NCBI RefSeq assembly: GCF_008386505.1
Contig: NZ_VUNZ01000002.1
Span: 372,001 to 436,000 of the forward strand
Direction: 5' to 3'
Origin: Chryseobacterium sediminis
GTDB lineage: Bacteria > Bacteroidota > Bacteroidia > Flavobacteriales > Weeksellaceae
Length of the DNA stretch: 64,000 bases
Every line of letters starts with the position of its first letter. Position 1 is the first letter of the stretch. Shown here one piece after another: positions 25,688 through 33,678 of the stretch. The notes beneath the pieces are model-generated. The model searched no databases and was not told where the DNA came from. It saw only the letters and a program-made list of their open reading frames with translations. The position numbers and the translations under genes were made by a program.

Positions 25688-26224
25688 ATGGCTTCAGCAG
25701 AACTGATCAAAAAATTAGAAGAAACAATTGAAAATATTCCTGATTTTCCGATTCCGGGAATACAGTTTAAGGATATTTCACCCATCTTTTTAGATCCTAA
25801 ACTTTATGAAGATGTGATTGCAGACCTTGCAGCCTTCAGTAAAGGGAAAGTAGATGCAGTCTGTGGAATTGAAAGCCGTGGTTATTTGTTTGGGATTGCT
25901 ATTGCTGTTGCATTGGAAGTTCCTTTCATTTTAATCAGAAAAGCAGGAAAACTTCCTCCTCCTGTTATTTCAGAAAAATATGACCTGGAATACGGAAGTG
26001 CCATTATCGAAACTCGCGAGGGACAGATAAAACCGGGACAAAGGGTTTTGATTCATGACGATCTTTTAGCAACCGGAGGCACAACAGAAGCTGCTGCAAA
26101 ACTAGTTGAAAAGCAAGGAGCTACAGTTTCTCAGTTTAGTTTCCTTATCGGCCTAAAAGATTTAAACGGTGATGAAAAGCTTAAAAAATTTGGTGCAGAA
26201 GTGTATCATATTTTAGGATATTAA
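25688..26224 (+). CDS. apt: Adenine phosphoribosyltransferase
   Basis: Salvages adenine with PRPP to AMP. At 178 residues it is normal size. Signatures are IPDFPIPGIQFKDISPIF near the N-terminus, GIESRGYLFG, IRKAGKLPPP, and the PRPP-binding loop VLIHDDLLATGGTTEAA (about 118-134). It follows the lipoprotein gene by 3 bp. It is likely cytosolic and dimeric. Confidence 0.96.
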   Translation: MASAELIKKLEETIENIPDFPIPGIQFKDISPIFLDPKLYEDVIADLAAFSKGKVDAVCGIESRGYLFGIAIAVALEVPFILIRKAGKLPPPVISEKYDLEYGSAIIETREGQIKPGQRVLIHDDLLATGGTTEAAAKLVEKQGATVSQFSFLIGLKDLNGDEKLKKFGAEVYHILGY

Positions 26225-26246
26225 GATTCAAATTATATATCAATTA

Positions 26247-26302
26247 CGACTCCGCTTAGTGTGTCAATCATTATAAAATGCTTGTCATACCGAGCGGAGT
26301 CG
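26247..26302. repeat. REP-like imperfect palindrome
   Basis: Two 21-nt arms (26247-26267 and 26282-26302) are inverted copies matching at 17 of 21 positions, the outer 10 perfectly (CGACTCCGCT/AGCGGAGTCG), around a 14-nt loop. The right arm contains GTCATACCGAGCGGAGTCGA, which resembles the GTCATTCCGAGC-type intergenic repeats of Bacteroidota. It could also act as a 3' hairpin for apt, although no T run follows directly. Confidence 0.65.
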
Positions 26303-26364
26303 AACCTTTTTTAAGGGAAATAACAACAAATTCACAACATTTACATAATAATACCAATAAAGTA

Positions 26365-26396
26365 TTTTGTAAATCTCTCAGAAACAATTAAATTTG
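26365..26396 (+). promoter_or_regulatory. Promoter of TPR protein-ribH
   Basis: TTTTG (26365-26369), a 19-bp spacer and TAAATTTG (26389-26396) form a full Bacteroidetes-type promoter 21 bp before the ATG. Confidence 0.7.
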
Positions 26397-26417
26397 CATT
26401 TCAATTTTTAAAAACTT

Positions 26418-27125
26418 ATGGCAAAATTGGGAAAGAGTGCTCAGAACGAGCAAGAAGGTAAAGAAACGGTTGAGTTCTTTAAAGACCTTGACAGAGAAGC
26501 TTTAAACACTGAAAGATTTGTTGAAAAATATTCAAAGCCTCTAGGTTTTGTATTTGGAGCATTAATTTTAGCAGTTTTAGGATTCTTCGCTTACAAGCAA
26601 TTTGTAATTGCTCCAAAGAACGCTGAAGCTGTGAAAAGTTTCCTTTCTGCTCAAAAAAGTCTTACCGAAGGTAAAGACAAAGATGCTTTGGGTGGAAAAT
26701 CTGCAGCTAACCCAGGTTTTGTAGGTACATATAACGAATATTCTTCTACTAAGATTGGTAAACTTTCATCTTATAACGCAGGTTTATTAAAGTTCAAAGA
26801 AGGAAAATTCCAGGAAGCTTATGATCTTTTAGACCAATTTTCATCTGACAACAAAACATTAGTAGCAATGAAATTCGGAGCTATGGCAGATGCAAAATCA
26901 GGTCTTAACAAAAATGATGAAGCTTTAGCTTTATTAGACAAAGCAGCAACAGCTTCTGATGATCCGTATACAGCATACTATTTTACAAGAAAAGCTGGTA
27001 TTGTGGCTTTAGGATTAAAGAAAAATGCAGAAGCTAAAAAATACTTCTCTGCAATTGATGAGAAATATCAGGACTACGACAACGGAATGTCTGATTCTTA
27101 TATTGAAATGACTAAATATTACTAA
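26418..27125 (+). CDS. Membrane-anchored tetratricopeptide-repeat protein
   Basis: A 235-residue protein with a cytoplasmic N-terminus (about 1-44), one membrane helix (about 45-66: PLGFVFGALILAVLGFFAYKQF) and a periplasmic C-terminal part with TPR-like helical pairs (AGLLKFKEGKFQEAYDLLDQFS, AKSGLNKNDEALALLDKAAT, KAGIVALGLKKNAEAKKYFSAI). The layout resembles YfgM-type ancillary proteins. It precedes ribH by 3 bp under a shared promoter; this pairing is common in Flavobacteriia without an obvious functional link to riboflavin. Confidence 0.85.
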   Translation: MAKLGKSAQNEQEGKETVEFFKDLDREALNTERFVEKYSKPLGFVFGALILAVLGFFAYKQFVIAPKNAEAVKSFLSAQKSLTEGKDKDALGGKSAANPGFVGTYNEYSSTKIGKLSSYNAGLLKFKEGKFQEAYDLLDQFSSDNKTLVAMKFGAMADAKSGLNKNDEALALLDKAATASDDPYTAYYFTRKAGIVALGLKKNAEAKKYFSAIDEKYQDYDNGMSDSYIEMTKYY

Positions 27126-27128
27126 AAA

Positions 27129-27647
27129 ATGGCAACAGTTAATCTTTCCGATTACAAGCCACTTCATATAACTAATGCCGAAGATTTTTCTATCGGCATT
27201 GTTTTTTCTGAGTGGAATGATTTTGTAACGTACAATCTTCGTGATGCAGCTTTGGAAATCCTTGAAAAAGAAGGGGTAAAACCTGAAAACATTAAGCTTT
27301 TCCCGGTTCCCGGAGCTTTTGAACTTAATTATGCAAGCATGCAGCTTTGCAAAGAGAGAAAATATGATGCAGTAATTTCTATCGGATGTGTGATCCGTGG
27401 AGAAACGCCTCATTTTGATTATGTATGTTCTGCAGTAGCACAGGGAATCAAAGACTGCAACATTATGACGGACACCCCTACTATTTTCTGTGTATTGACA
27501 GATGATACAAAAGAACAATCTATCGCAAGAAGTGGTGGTGATCTTGGGAATAAAGGAGTAGAAGCAGCCGTTACCGCTTTAAGAATGATTGATTTCAAAA
27601 AGAAATTATCTGATAAAAAAGGAAATATCGGTTTCGGACACTCTTAA
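27129..27647 (+). CDS. ribH: 6,7-dimethyl-8-ribityllumazine synthase
   Basis: Penultimate enzyme of riboflavin synthesis, condensing a ribityl-pyrimidinedione with dihydroxybutanone phosphate. It has 172 residues. Visible motifs are FSEWNDFVT (substrate-binding Trp/Asn region), VPGAFELNYA, CVIRGETPHFDYVCSAVAQG (with the phosphate-binding GET and the catalytic-region His), and CVLTDDTKEQSIARSGG near the C-terminus. A terminator follows 26 bp after the stop. Confidence 0.96.
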   Translation: MATVNLSDYKPLHITNAEDFSIGIVFSEWNDFVTYNLRDAALEILEKEGVKPENIKLFPVPGAFELNYASMQLCKERKYDAVISIGCVIRGETPHFDYVCSAVAQGIKDCNIMTDTPTIFCVLTDDTKEQSIARSGGDLGNKGVEAAVTALRMIDFKKKLSDKKGNIGFGHS

Positions 27648-27673
27648 CCGCAGATTACCTTAAGAATATATTG

Positions 27674-27699
27674 GGACTATTTTTTAATAGTCCTTTTTT
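27674..27699 (+). terminator. Rho-independent terminator after ribH
   Basis: The 8-bp stem GGACTATT/AATAGTCC with a TTTT loop is followed by a six-T run. Confidence 0.9.
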
Positions 27700-27811
27700 A
27701 TTGGCATTTTAAATCATAAATCTTACTAATAAACGGGATGTTTTTGTTTTTTTCTATCAAAAGTTCTATACAAAAACTATCTTTGTGAAAACTAATAAAG
27801 ACAGTAAATAC

Positions 27812-29890
27812 ATGTTTTTAAGAAAAATAAAACCGTTCCTATATCTAGGAGTTTTCTATCTTATTATTTCATTAATAATAAGAACAGTATTCTTTTTTCA
27901 TCCTATTACTACCGCTAGTTTTGGGTTTTTTGAAGTTATAAAAGTTCTGTTAATAGGCCTGGTGAATGATATTTTTGTATTCGTTCTTGCCAGTTCTATT
28001 CTCGCACTTTACTTTCTCTTTCTTTCCAATTCAAAATATAAAAAACCTTACGGCTACATTATTTTGGGAGCGCTGGTTCTATTCTTCCTTTATATATGGC
28101 TTGTTCCTAACAATATTTTCAAGCAATATGGAGGTTCTATAATGGAAATAGCCCTTGTCTTTGTTGGAGTAAAGACCCTTTTCTTCGGATTGATGCTCTT
28201 CCTTCCTACTCAGAGAATAAAGATTCGTAACATCTTATACTTCATCACATTATTATTATATGTTCTTCTGATTATTTTCAATGGAGTAAGTGAATACTTC
28301 TTTTACAATGAATTCGGAGTTCGTTATAACTTTATTGCGGTGGATTATCTGATTTATACTAATGAAGTCATTGGAAACATCATGGAAAGTTATCCTGTCG
28401 TTCCTTTGTTTTCCGGGATAATGATCGTTACCCTTACCATCACATGGTTCATTTATAAGAAAACAAAAGATGAACTGCTGGAACTTCCTGATTTTAAACA
28501 AAAAATGGTTCTTCTGGGTAGCTTCATGGTACTTTGCGCCCTTAGTGCGCTGGCTATTCCTTCTCTGATGCAAATTAGATCAGACAATGTATTTGCGGAT
28601 GAAATTGAAGCCAACGGACTTCCAAAGTTCTACTGGGCATTTACTCATAATGAACTGGATTACTTCCAGTTTTATTCACAGATCAATCAACAGCAGGCTG
28701 AAAAGAATTTCCTGAGCCAGTATCCACAGCAGACATTATCAAGAAATATTGTTGCCGAGCAGCCTGAAATGAAGAAAAATGTGGTCTTGATCTCTATCGA
28801 AAGTCTTTCTGCCGACTTCATGGAACATTATGGAAATACACAAAAAATTACTCCTTTCCTTGACAGTCTTGCAGAAAAATCACTAATGTTTACCAATCTT
28901 TATGCTACCGGAAACAGAACGGTACGCGGGCTGGAAGCTTTAACACTGTGTATTCCTCCAACTGCAGGGGAAAGTATCATCAAAAGAGATGATAATAAAA
29001 ATAAATTTACCACCGGGAATGTATTCAAATCCAAAGGGTACGATGTCAAATTTTTATATGGCGGATACAGCTATTTTGATAATATGCAGGACTTCTTTGG
29101 AGGAAATGGCTACGGAATTGTAGACAGAAACAACTTTAAACCGGAAGAAATCACTTTTGCCAACGTTTGGGGAGTTGCTGATGAAGATATGGCTAAAAAA
29201 GCGATTCAGGTGATGAATGCTGAAGCAAAATCAGGGAAACCGTTTTTCAATCACTGGATGACCGTTTCCAACCACAGACCTTTTACTTATCCTGACGGAA
29301 GAATAGATATTCCGGGAACAGCAAAATCCCGTGAAGGCGGTGTAAAATATACAGACTACTCTCTTAAACTGTTTTTTGATATGGCTAAAAAACAGGACTG
29401 GTATAAAAACACTGTTTTTGTTATCATTGCGGACCACTGTGCTTCTAGTGCCGGAAAAACGGAACTTCCGATGGATAAATACAGAATACCTGCAATGGTA
29501 TTTTCAGAAGGATTTATTCAGCCTCAGAAGTTTGATGCACTGATGTCTCAGATAGATGTGATGCCTACTCTTTTTGGATTATTAAATTTCAGTTATCAAT
29601 CTAAATTTTTAGGACAGGATGTCTTCAAACAAGAGTTCCAGCCTAAAGCTTATGTTGCAACATACCAGGATCTTGGATTTATAAAAGATGGACATCTTAC
29701 CATTATTTCCCCAGTTAAAAAGGTAAAACAATATTCTTTGGAACTGGAAAAAAGTGATCTGACTCCAGCATTTAAGCTGTATTACGACGAGAAATTATTA
29801 AAAAATCCAGACCAAAAACTGGTAGATGATGCCGTATCAGCATATCAGTCTACTTCTTACTGGCTAAAAACAAAACAACTTAACAGATAA
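27812..29890 (+). CDS. LTA synthase-like membrane sulfatase-family protein
   Basis: Membrane enzyme of the alkaline phosphatase/sulfatase superfamily, 692 residues from this ATG. About five N-terminal helices (1-240) precede an extracytoplasmic catalytic domain with the metal site in SIESLSADFMEHYG, the probable Thr nucleophile in TGNRTVRGLEALTLC, FNHWMTVSNHRPF, and the closing IIADHCASS metal ligands. Relatives transfer phosphoglycerol or phosphoethanolamine to surface glycans; the acceptor here is unknown. A GTG at 27785 would add nine residues, but a TANNTTTG-like box (27779-27786) overlaps it, so ATG 27812 is preferred. The upstream in-frame choice remains possible. Confidence 0.86.
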   Translation: MFLRKIKPFLYLGVFYLIISLIIRTVFFFHPITTASFGFFEVIKVLLIGLVNDIFVFVLASSILALYFLFLSNSKYKKPYGYIILGALVLFFLYIWLVPNNIFKQYGGSIMEIALVFVGVKTLFFGLMLFLPTQRIKIRNILYFITLLLYVLLIIFNGVSEYFFYNEFGVRYNFIAVDYLIYTNEVIGNIMESYPVVPLFSGIMIVTLTITWFIYKKTKDELLELPDFKQKMVLLGSFMVLCALSALAIPSLMQIRSDNVFADEIEANGLPKFYWAFTHNELDYFQFYSQINQQQAEKNFLSQYPQQTLSRNIVAEQPEMKKNVVLISIESLSADFMEHYGNTQKITPFLDSLAEKSLMFTNLYATGNRTVRGLEALTLCIPPTAGESIIKRDDNKNKFTTGNVFKSKGYDVKFLYGGYSYFDNMQDFFGGNGYGIVDRNNFKPEEITFANVWGVADEDMAKKAIQVMNAEAKSGKPFFNHWMTVSNHRPFTYPDGRIDIPGTAKSREGGVKYTDYSLKLFFDMAKKQDWYKNTVFVIIADHCASSAGKTELPMDKYRIPAMVFSEGFIQPQKFDALMSQIDVMPTLFGLLNFSYQSKFLGQDVFKQEFQPKAYVATYQDLGFIKDGHLTIISPVKKVKQYSLELEKSDLTPAFKLYYDEKLLKNPDQKLVDDAVSAYQSTSYWLKTKQLNR

Positions 29891-29956
29891 ATATCTAAAT
29901 ATTTTTAACCTAAAGTTTGGCATAAAATATTTAAATTAACGAATAAATTTATTACT

Positions 29957-30820
29957 ATGAAATGGACAGACGACAGAGGCGGAAACGTTGATGACCGCCG
30001 TGGTTCCGGAGGTGGAAGTGGTGGTATGATCGTAGGCGGAGGTCTTGGAACTTTAATTATAGCAGCCATTGTATTCTTTTTGGGAGGTGATCCATCCGGT
30101 ATTTTGAATTCCGGCAGTATCCAGTCTTCTGGAAATTCCGGAGAACAAAGAGAGCTTACCACCGGTGAAAAACAGATCGGAGAAATGGTAAAAATGATGG
30201 ATGCATGGAATAGCCAAACCTGGAATCAGATTTTCACAGAAAATGGAATGACCTATACTGATCCTGGCATTGTTCTTTTTGAAAATACAACTTCTTCAGC
30301 ATGTGGTACAGCTCAATCTGCCATGGGGCCATTCTATTGCCCAGCTGATCAGAAAGTCTATATGGATATGAGTTTTTTCGGTGAGCTTCAGCAAAAATTC
30401 GGGGCGAAAGTAACTGAATTTACAGTAGCTTATGTTCTTGCTCATGAAGTAGGACACCATGTACAGACTCTTTTAGGAACTACTCAAAAAGTTGATGCAT
30501 TAAGAAGAAGCGGAAGATATTCTGAAGAACAAATGAACAGAGTATCTGTGGCTACAGAATTACAGGCAGATTTTTATGCCGGAGTTTGGGCAAAAAGAAC
30601 CAATGACAGCAAACATATCCTGGAACCCGGAGACATTGAATCTGCCATAGATGCTGCAGAAGCCGTTGGAGACGATAATATTCAGAAAAGAGCGCAGGGA
30701 TATGTCAATCAGGAAAGCTTTACTCACGGATCATCTGCACAGCGTAAAGAATGGTTTATGAAAGGCTACAACACCGGAGATATCAGACAGGGTGATACTT
30801 TCAACCAATTATTAAAATAG
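29957..30820 (+). CDS. YpfJ/KPN_02809-family neutral zinc metallopeptidase
   Basis: A 287-residue membrane-anchored protein. The N-terminal MKWTDDRGGNVDDRRGSGGGSGG is the family-typical Gly/Asp/Arg segment, followed by one membrane helix (about 26-48). The periplasmic domain carries CGTAQSAMGPFYCPADQKVYMD, the zinc-binding HEVGHH (His-Glu-x-x-His) and a later AATELQADFYAGVWA-like segment (VATELQADFYAGVW) with the third ligand. The protease assignment rests on these motifs; no substrate is known for the family. It is monocistronic with its own terminator. Confidence 0.9.
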   Translation: MKWTDDRGGNVDDRRGSGGGSGGMIVGGGLGTLIIAAIVFFLGGDPSGILNSGSIQSSGNSGEQRELTTGEKQIGEMVKMMDAWNSQTWNQIFTENGMTYTDPGIVLFENTTSSACGTAQSAMGPFYCPADQKVYMDMSFFGELQQKFGAKVTEFTVAYVLAHEVGHHVQTLLGTTQKVDALRRSGRYSEEQMNRVSVATELQADFYAGVWAKRTNDSKHILEPGDIESAIDAAEAVGDDNIQKRAQGYVNQESFTHGSSAQRKEWFMKGYNTGDIRQGDTFNQLLK

Positions 30821-30842
30821 TTAATCATCCAGATTATATAAT

Positions 30843-30878
30843 AAAAATGCGGTCTCAAATTGAGACCGCATTTTTTAT
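30843..30878. terminator. Bidirectional terminator
   Basis: A long stem (ATGCGGTCTCAA with TTGAGACCGCAT plus A/T pairs) lies between the convergent metallopeptidase and GLPGLI genes. T tracts are present on both strands. Confidence 0.92.
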
Positions 30879-31730
30879 TTATTGCAATTCGATTGGATTA
30901 GAATTTTTCTTAGCTTCTTCTTTTACCCTTTCTTCCATTCTTTTTCTCATGTCTGCTGGATTTTGGTTTCCACCACCAGGACCTCTTCCACCGCCGCCGA
31001 CTCTCATTGGAGCAGAAATACCTCCGGCACTTTGATTCATGAATGACATAGGATCAGTCTTAAATTTTTGCTGTTGTTTTAAATAATCTGTTCTTTTCAC
31101 TTTTAAAGTATTTCCAAACTGGTTCAAAGTAGGAAATTCAGCGATTTTGTAATTCTTCATTAAATCAAAGGAATATTCACCTTTATCATCTTCTACTTTT
31201 ACGATCAGCCCCGGAAGGCCTCCAAACTTGTAAGGTCCATCCTGATAAGGAAGATCAGTTGTAAACCAGGCAGTCCATTTTCTTCCCCCAAAATCAGTTT
31301 CAGCCTTTTGAACTTTATACTCTCCTATTTTTCTTGTTTCTGAAGCAATTTTCCAGTTCATAGGTCGGTCTTCTTCATATGAATAAATATCTCTGCCAAT
31401 TCTGTCTTTAAAAAACATCTTTTGATTCTTCTTATCTTTTTCTACAGAATAATTGATATTCGTTCTCAGACTTTCCATCTGATCTCTGTTGATACTTCCT
31501 CTTCCGCCTCCGCCTTGAAATGCCTTTTGCATAACAGAGTCTCTTTTGATCCTGTTTTCAGAATAAAATACAGATTTTTCCGGAGAAATATCCAGATAAG
31601 CATTTTCTGTCTTGATGTCTGTTTTATTTTCTGCATCCGGCTTCATAGTCACCTGATACACAAACCTGTTAGTCTGTGCAGAAACATTCTGTATGAAGAG
31701 TGCCAATGCGATAATACCTAATTTTTTCAT
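30879..31730 (-). CDS. GLPGLI family protein (second copy)
   Basis: A 283-residue exported protein of the Bacteroidota GLPGLI family. It has a signal peptide (MKKLGIIALALFIQNVSAQ), then the family fold with WKIASETRKIGEYKVQKA, FGGRKWTAWFTTDLPYQDGPYKFGGLPGLI (motif at about residues 170-175) and VEDDKGEYSFDL. The C-terminal tail is Gly-rich (GGISAPMRVGGGGRGPGGG). Function is not known; members are often near TonB-dependent receptors, but none is present here. It lies 11 bp downstream of a paralog in the same orientation. Confidence 0.88.
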   Translation of the reverse strand: MKKLGIIALALFIQNVSAQTNRFVYQVTMKPDAENKTDIKTENAYLDISPEKSVFYSENRIKRDSVMQKAFQGGGGRGSINRDQMESLRTNINYSVEKDKKNQKMFFKDRIGRDIYSYEEDRPMNWKIASETRKIGEYKVQKAETDFGGRKWTAWFTTDLPYQDGPYKFGGLPGLIVKVEDDKGEYSFDLMKNYKIAEFPTLNQFGNTLKVKRTDYLKQQQKFKTDPMSFMNQSAGGISAPMRVGGGGRGPGGGNQNPADMRKRMEERVKEEAKKNSNPIELQ

Positions 31731-31741
31731 TTATATTTTCT

Positions 31742-32680
31742 TTATTTTAATTCAATTGGGTTCTGGGCTGTGTTCGTAAAGGAAGGAACATCAGCCGGTG
31801 AGCCTTGTGGCATAGGAGAACTTTGGCTCTCACCACCCATTCCACCTCTATGCATCCCACCACCACCGTGTCCGCCACCTCTCATTCCTCCTCCATTCAT
31901 TCCACCGCCGTGCCTTCCACCTCCGGCATTCATATTTCCAGCTCCGATATTTCCAGCCATAGTTTTTCTGTTTTTACCAAATTCCAGCTCCAGCGCTGCT
32001 TTATCACCATGAAAATTAATTCTGGTACTTTGTTTAGCATCAGAATTTATTTGTTCTTCAAATGCATTTTTAACGGTAATTTTTTTAACAAGATCAAATT
32101 TATAATCTCCTTTATCATCTTCCAGTTTCACAATCAGTCCCGGTAATCCAGAGAATTTATAAGGTCCGTCAGACACAGGAATTTCTTTTGTGAACCATGC
32201 TGTCCAGATTCTTCCTCCAAATTCTGTAACTGCTTTTTGGGAGGAATATCCGTTTTGTTTCTCAACAACATCGGTTATTTCCCATTTTACAGGTCGGTCT
32301 TCCTGATAGTAAATTTGTTTTCCTGCTTCCTTTTCATAGTAATACACTTTCTGATCCGGAATACTCTTCGTAATAAAATATTCAAAGAAAGTAGGTTCAA
32401 AATGTTTTCTTCCTTCCTGTTTTGAAAAATCTTTTTCCTCTTTTTTATTTTCCTTCATTTCTGATCTTAGAGCAGTAAAAAGAGAGTCTCTTGTCAATTT
32501 ACTTTCACTGATAAATAAGGACCGGTCACCTTTAACATCCAGAAAAGTTCTTTCACTTTTCATACTTACCAGATTGATAGAATCCGGGTTTACCAGCGTT
32601 TCATAGACATATCTTGTGGTCTGCCCATAAGACAATGCAGTGAAAAACAACACAAAAAAAATTACTGTACTTTGTCTCAT
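31742..32680 (-). CDS. GLPGLI family protein with His/Met/Gly-rich tail
   Basis: A 312-residue exported paralog of the gene that follows it. The start is taken at ATG 32680 (MRQSTVIFFVLFFTALSYGQ); the upstream in-frame codon at 32686 is TTG. The family segments are RIWTAWFTKEIPVSDGPYKFSGLPGLI and VKLEDDKGDYKFDL. After about residue 245 a striking tail of Gly with His, Met and Arg (runs such as GGGRHGGGMNGGGMRGGG) extends to about 285. His/Met-rich tails can bind copper or other metals, but this is inference. It is first in a two-gene unit. Confidence 0.88.
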   Translation of the reverse strand: MRQSTVIFFVLFFTALSYGQTTRYVYETLVNPDSINLVSMKSERTFLDVKGDRSLFISESKLTRDSLFTALRSEMKENKKEEKDFSKQEGRKHFEPTFFEYFITKSIPDQKVYYYEKEAGKQIYYQEDRPVKWEITDVVEKQNGYSSQKAVTEFGGRIWTAWFTKEIPVSDGPYKFSGLPGLIVKLEDDKGDYKFDLVKKITVKNAFEEQINSDAKQSTRINFHGDKAALELEFGKNRKTMAGNIGAGNMNAGGGRHGGGMNGGGMRGGGHGGGGMHRGGMGGESQSSPMPQGSPADVPSFTNTAQNPIELK

Positions 32681-32833
32681 TACCAATTTTCTTTATAGAT
32701 AGAAAATGCCGTTCAAGGTTAAAATCATAAGTAAAATCTTCACATCAGGATAAGAAATTTATCTAATTTTAACATAAATCATGCTTTCTAAAATCGCTAT
32801 TAATATAAGAATCATTAAAATAGATATCTTCGA

Positions 32834-32865
32834 TTTGAGATTGCGGAAATTAGTTCGTATTTTTG
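32834..32865 (+). promoter_or_regulatory. Promoter of the suf operon
   Basis: TTTG (32834-32837), a 20-bp spacer and TATTTTTG (32858-32865) match the Bacteroidetes pattern, 28 bp before sufA. Confidence 0.65.
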
Positions 32866-32893
32866 CATCATTAAATCATTCTAAATAAATACA

Positions 32894-33223
32894 ATGATAA
32901 AAGTATCAGACTATGCAAAGGAGAAAGCTATCCAGTTGATGACTGAAGATGGTTTTAACCCTGCTGAAGATTATATAAGAGTAGGGGTGAAAAGCGGCGG
33001 ATGCTCTGGTTTAGAGTATGTTTTAAAGTTTGATAACCAAAAAACAGACACAGATCAGATTTTTGAAGATAATAACATCAAAATTATTATAGATAAAAAA
33101 TCCATCCTTTATTTGGCAGGAACAACTCTTGAGTATTCAGGAGGATTGAACGGAAAAGGGTTCGTTTTTAACAACCCGAATGCATCCAGAACATGTGGAT
33201 GTGGAGAATCATTTAGTCTTTAA
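32894..33223 (+). CDS. sufA: SufA/IscA-type iron-sulfur carrier
   Basis: A 109-residue A-type Fe-S carrier (HesB/IscA family). The three ligand cysteines are present: one in VKSGGCSGLEY (about residue 37) and the CGCG pair near the C-terminus (TCGCGESFSL, about 103 and 105). It heads the suf gene cluster, with a good promoter upstream, and probably accepts clusters from SufBCD for delivery to target proteins. Confidence 0.92.
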   Translation: MIKVSDYAKEKAIQLMTEDGFNPAEDYIRVGVKSGGCSGLEYVLKFDNQKTDTDQIFEDNNIKIIIDKKSILYLAGTTLEYSGGLNGKGFVFNNPNASRTCGCGESFSL

Positions 33224-33227
33224 AAGA

Positions 33228-33259
33228 ATTTTAAAATTAAAAGATTAAGAAATTTAGAA
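33228..33259 (+). repeat. Left octamer array of the four-helix-bundle cassette
   Basis: Four degenerate 8-bp units (ATTTTAAA, ATTAAAAG, ATTAAGAA, ATTTAGAA) begin 4 bp after the sufA stop and end 7 bp before the ORF. Units three and four form one arm of a perfect 15-bp inverted repeat (33244-33258) with the right array. Confidence 0.8.
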
Positions 33260-33266
33260 AGCATTT

Positions 33267-33641
33267 ATGACTGTATCCTTTGAAAGTTTTCCGATTTATA
33301 AAAAATCAATTTCTTTTACAGTCGCTATTTTTAAACTTCTTGATAACGAAAATTTACAAAAAGAATTTTCACTTAAAGACCAAATAAAAAGAGCAGTTTT
33401 ATCAATAACAAATAATATTGCTGAAGGCTCTGAATATGGAAGTAACAAACAATTTATCAGATTTCTCTGGATATCAAAAGGAAGTTGTGCAGAGGTAAGA
33501 AATATGCTGTTTGTTTTATATAGCTTAGAAAAAATCAATGATGAGACTTTCAATGCACTGAACACCGAATGTTTGGATATAGCAAAGGAAATCTATCATT
33601 TTATTAAATATTTGGAAAGGAGCAATTCAGGTAACAAGTAA
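33267..33641 (+). CDS. Four-helix-bundle protein (23S rRNA intervening-sequence family)
   Basis: A 124-residue helical protein of the bIVP/S23-type four-helix-bundle family, whose founding members are encoded in intervening sequences of 23S rRNA genes. The signatures are FPIYKKSISFTVAIFKLL, the central SITNNIAEGSEYGSNKQFIRFLWISKGSCAEVRNML and a final amphipathic helix ending LERSNSGNK. Function is unknown; the related Avd protein acts in diversity-generating retroelements, but no reverse transcriptase is here. It sits between sufA and sufB, which is unusual, and is bracketed on both sides by octamer arrays in inverted orientation. It is probably a passenger and not part of Fe-S assembly. Confidence 0.9.
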   Translation: MTVSFESFPIYKKSISFTVAIFKLLDNENLQKEFSLKDQIKRAVLSITNNIAEGSEYGSNKQFIRFLWISKGSCAEVRNMLFVLYSLEKINDETFNALNTECLDIAKEIYHFIKYLERSNSGNK

Positions 33642-33642
33642 T

Positions 33643-33674
33643 ATCTAAATTTCTTAATACCTTAATCTCTTAAT
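33643..33674 (-). repeat. Right octamer array of the four-helix-bundle cassette
   Basis: On the minus strand it reads ATTAAGAG, ATTAAGGT, ATTAAGAA, ATTTAGAT: four octamers, inverted relative to the left array and matching it at 24 of 32 positions. It starts 1 bp after the ORF stop and ends 4 bp before sufB. Confidence 0.8.
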
Positions 33675-33678
33675 AATT

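Noticed and set aside
31770..32146. Plus-strand frames rich in Pro/Ser/Thr opposite the GLPGLI gene
   Set aside because: They are the complement of the Gly/His/Met-rich tail; composition explains the open frames.
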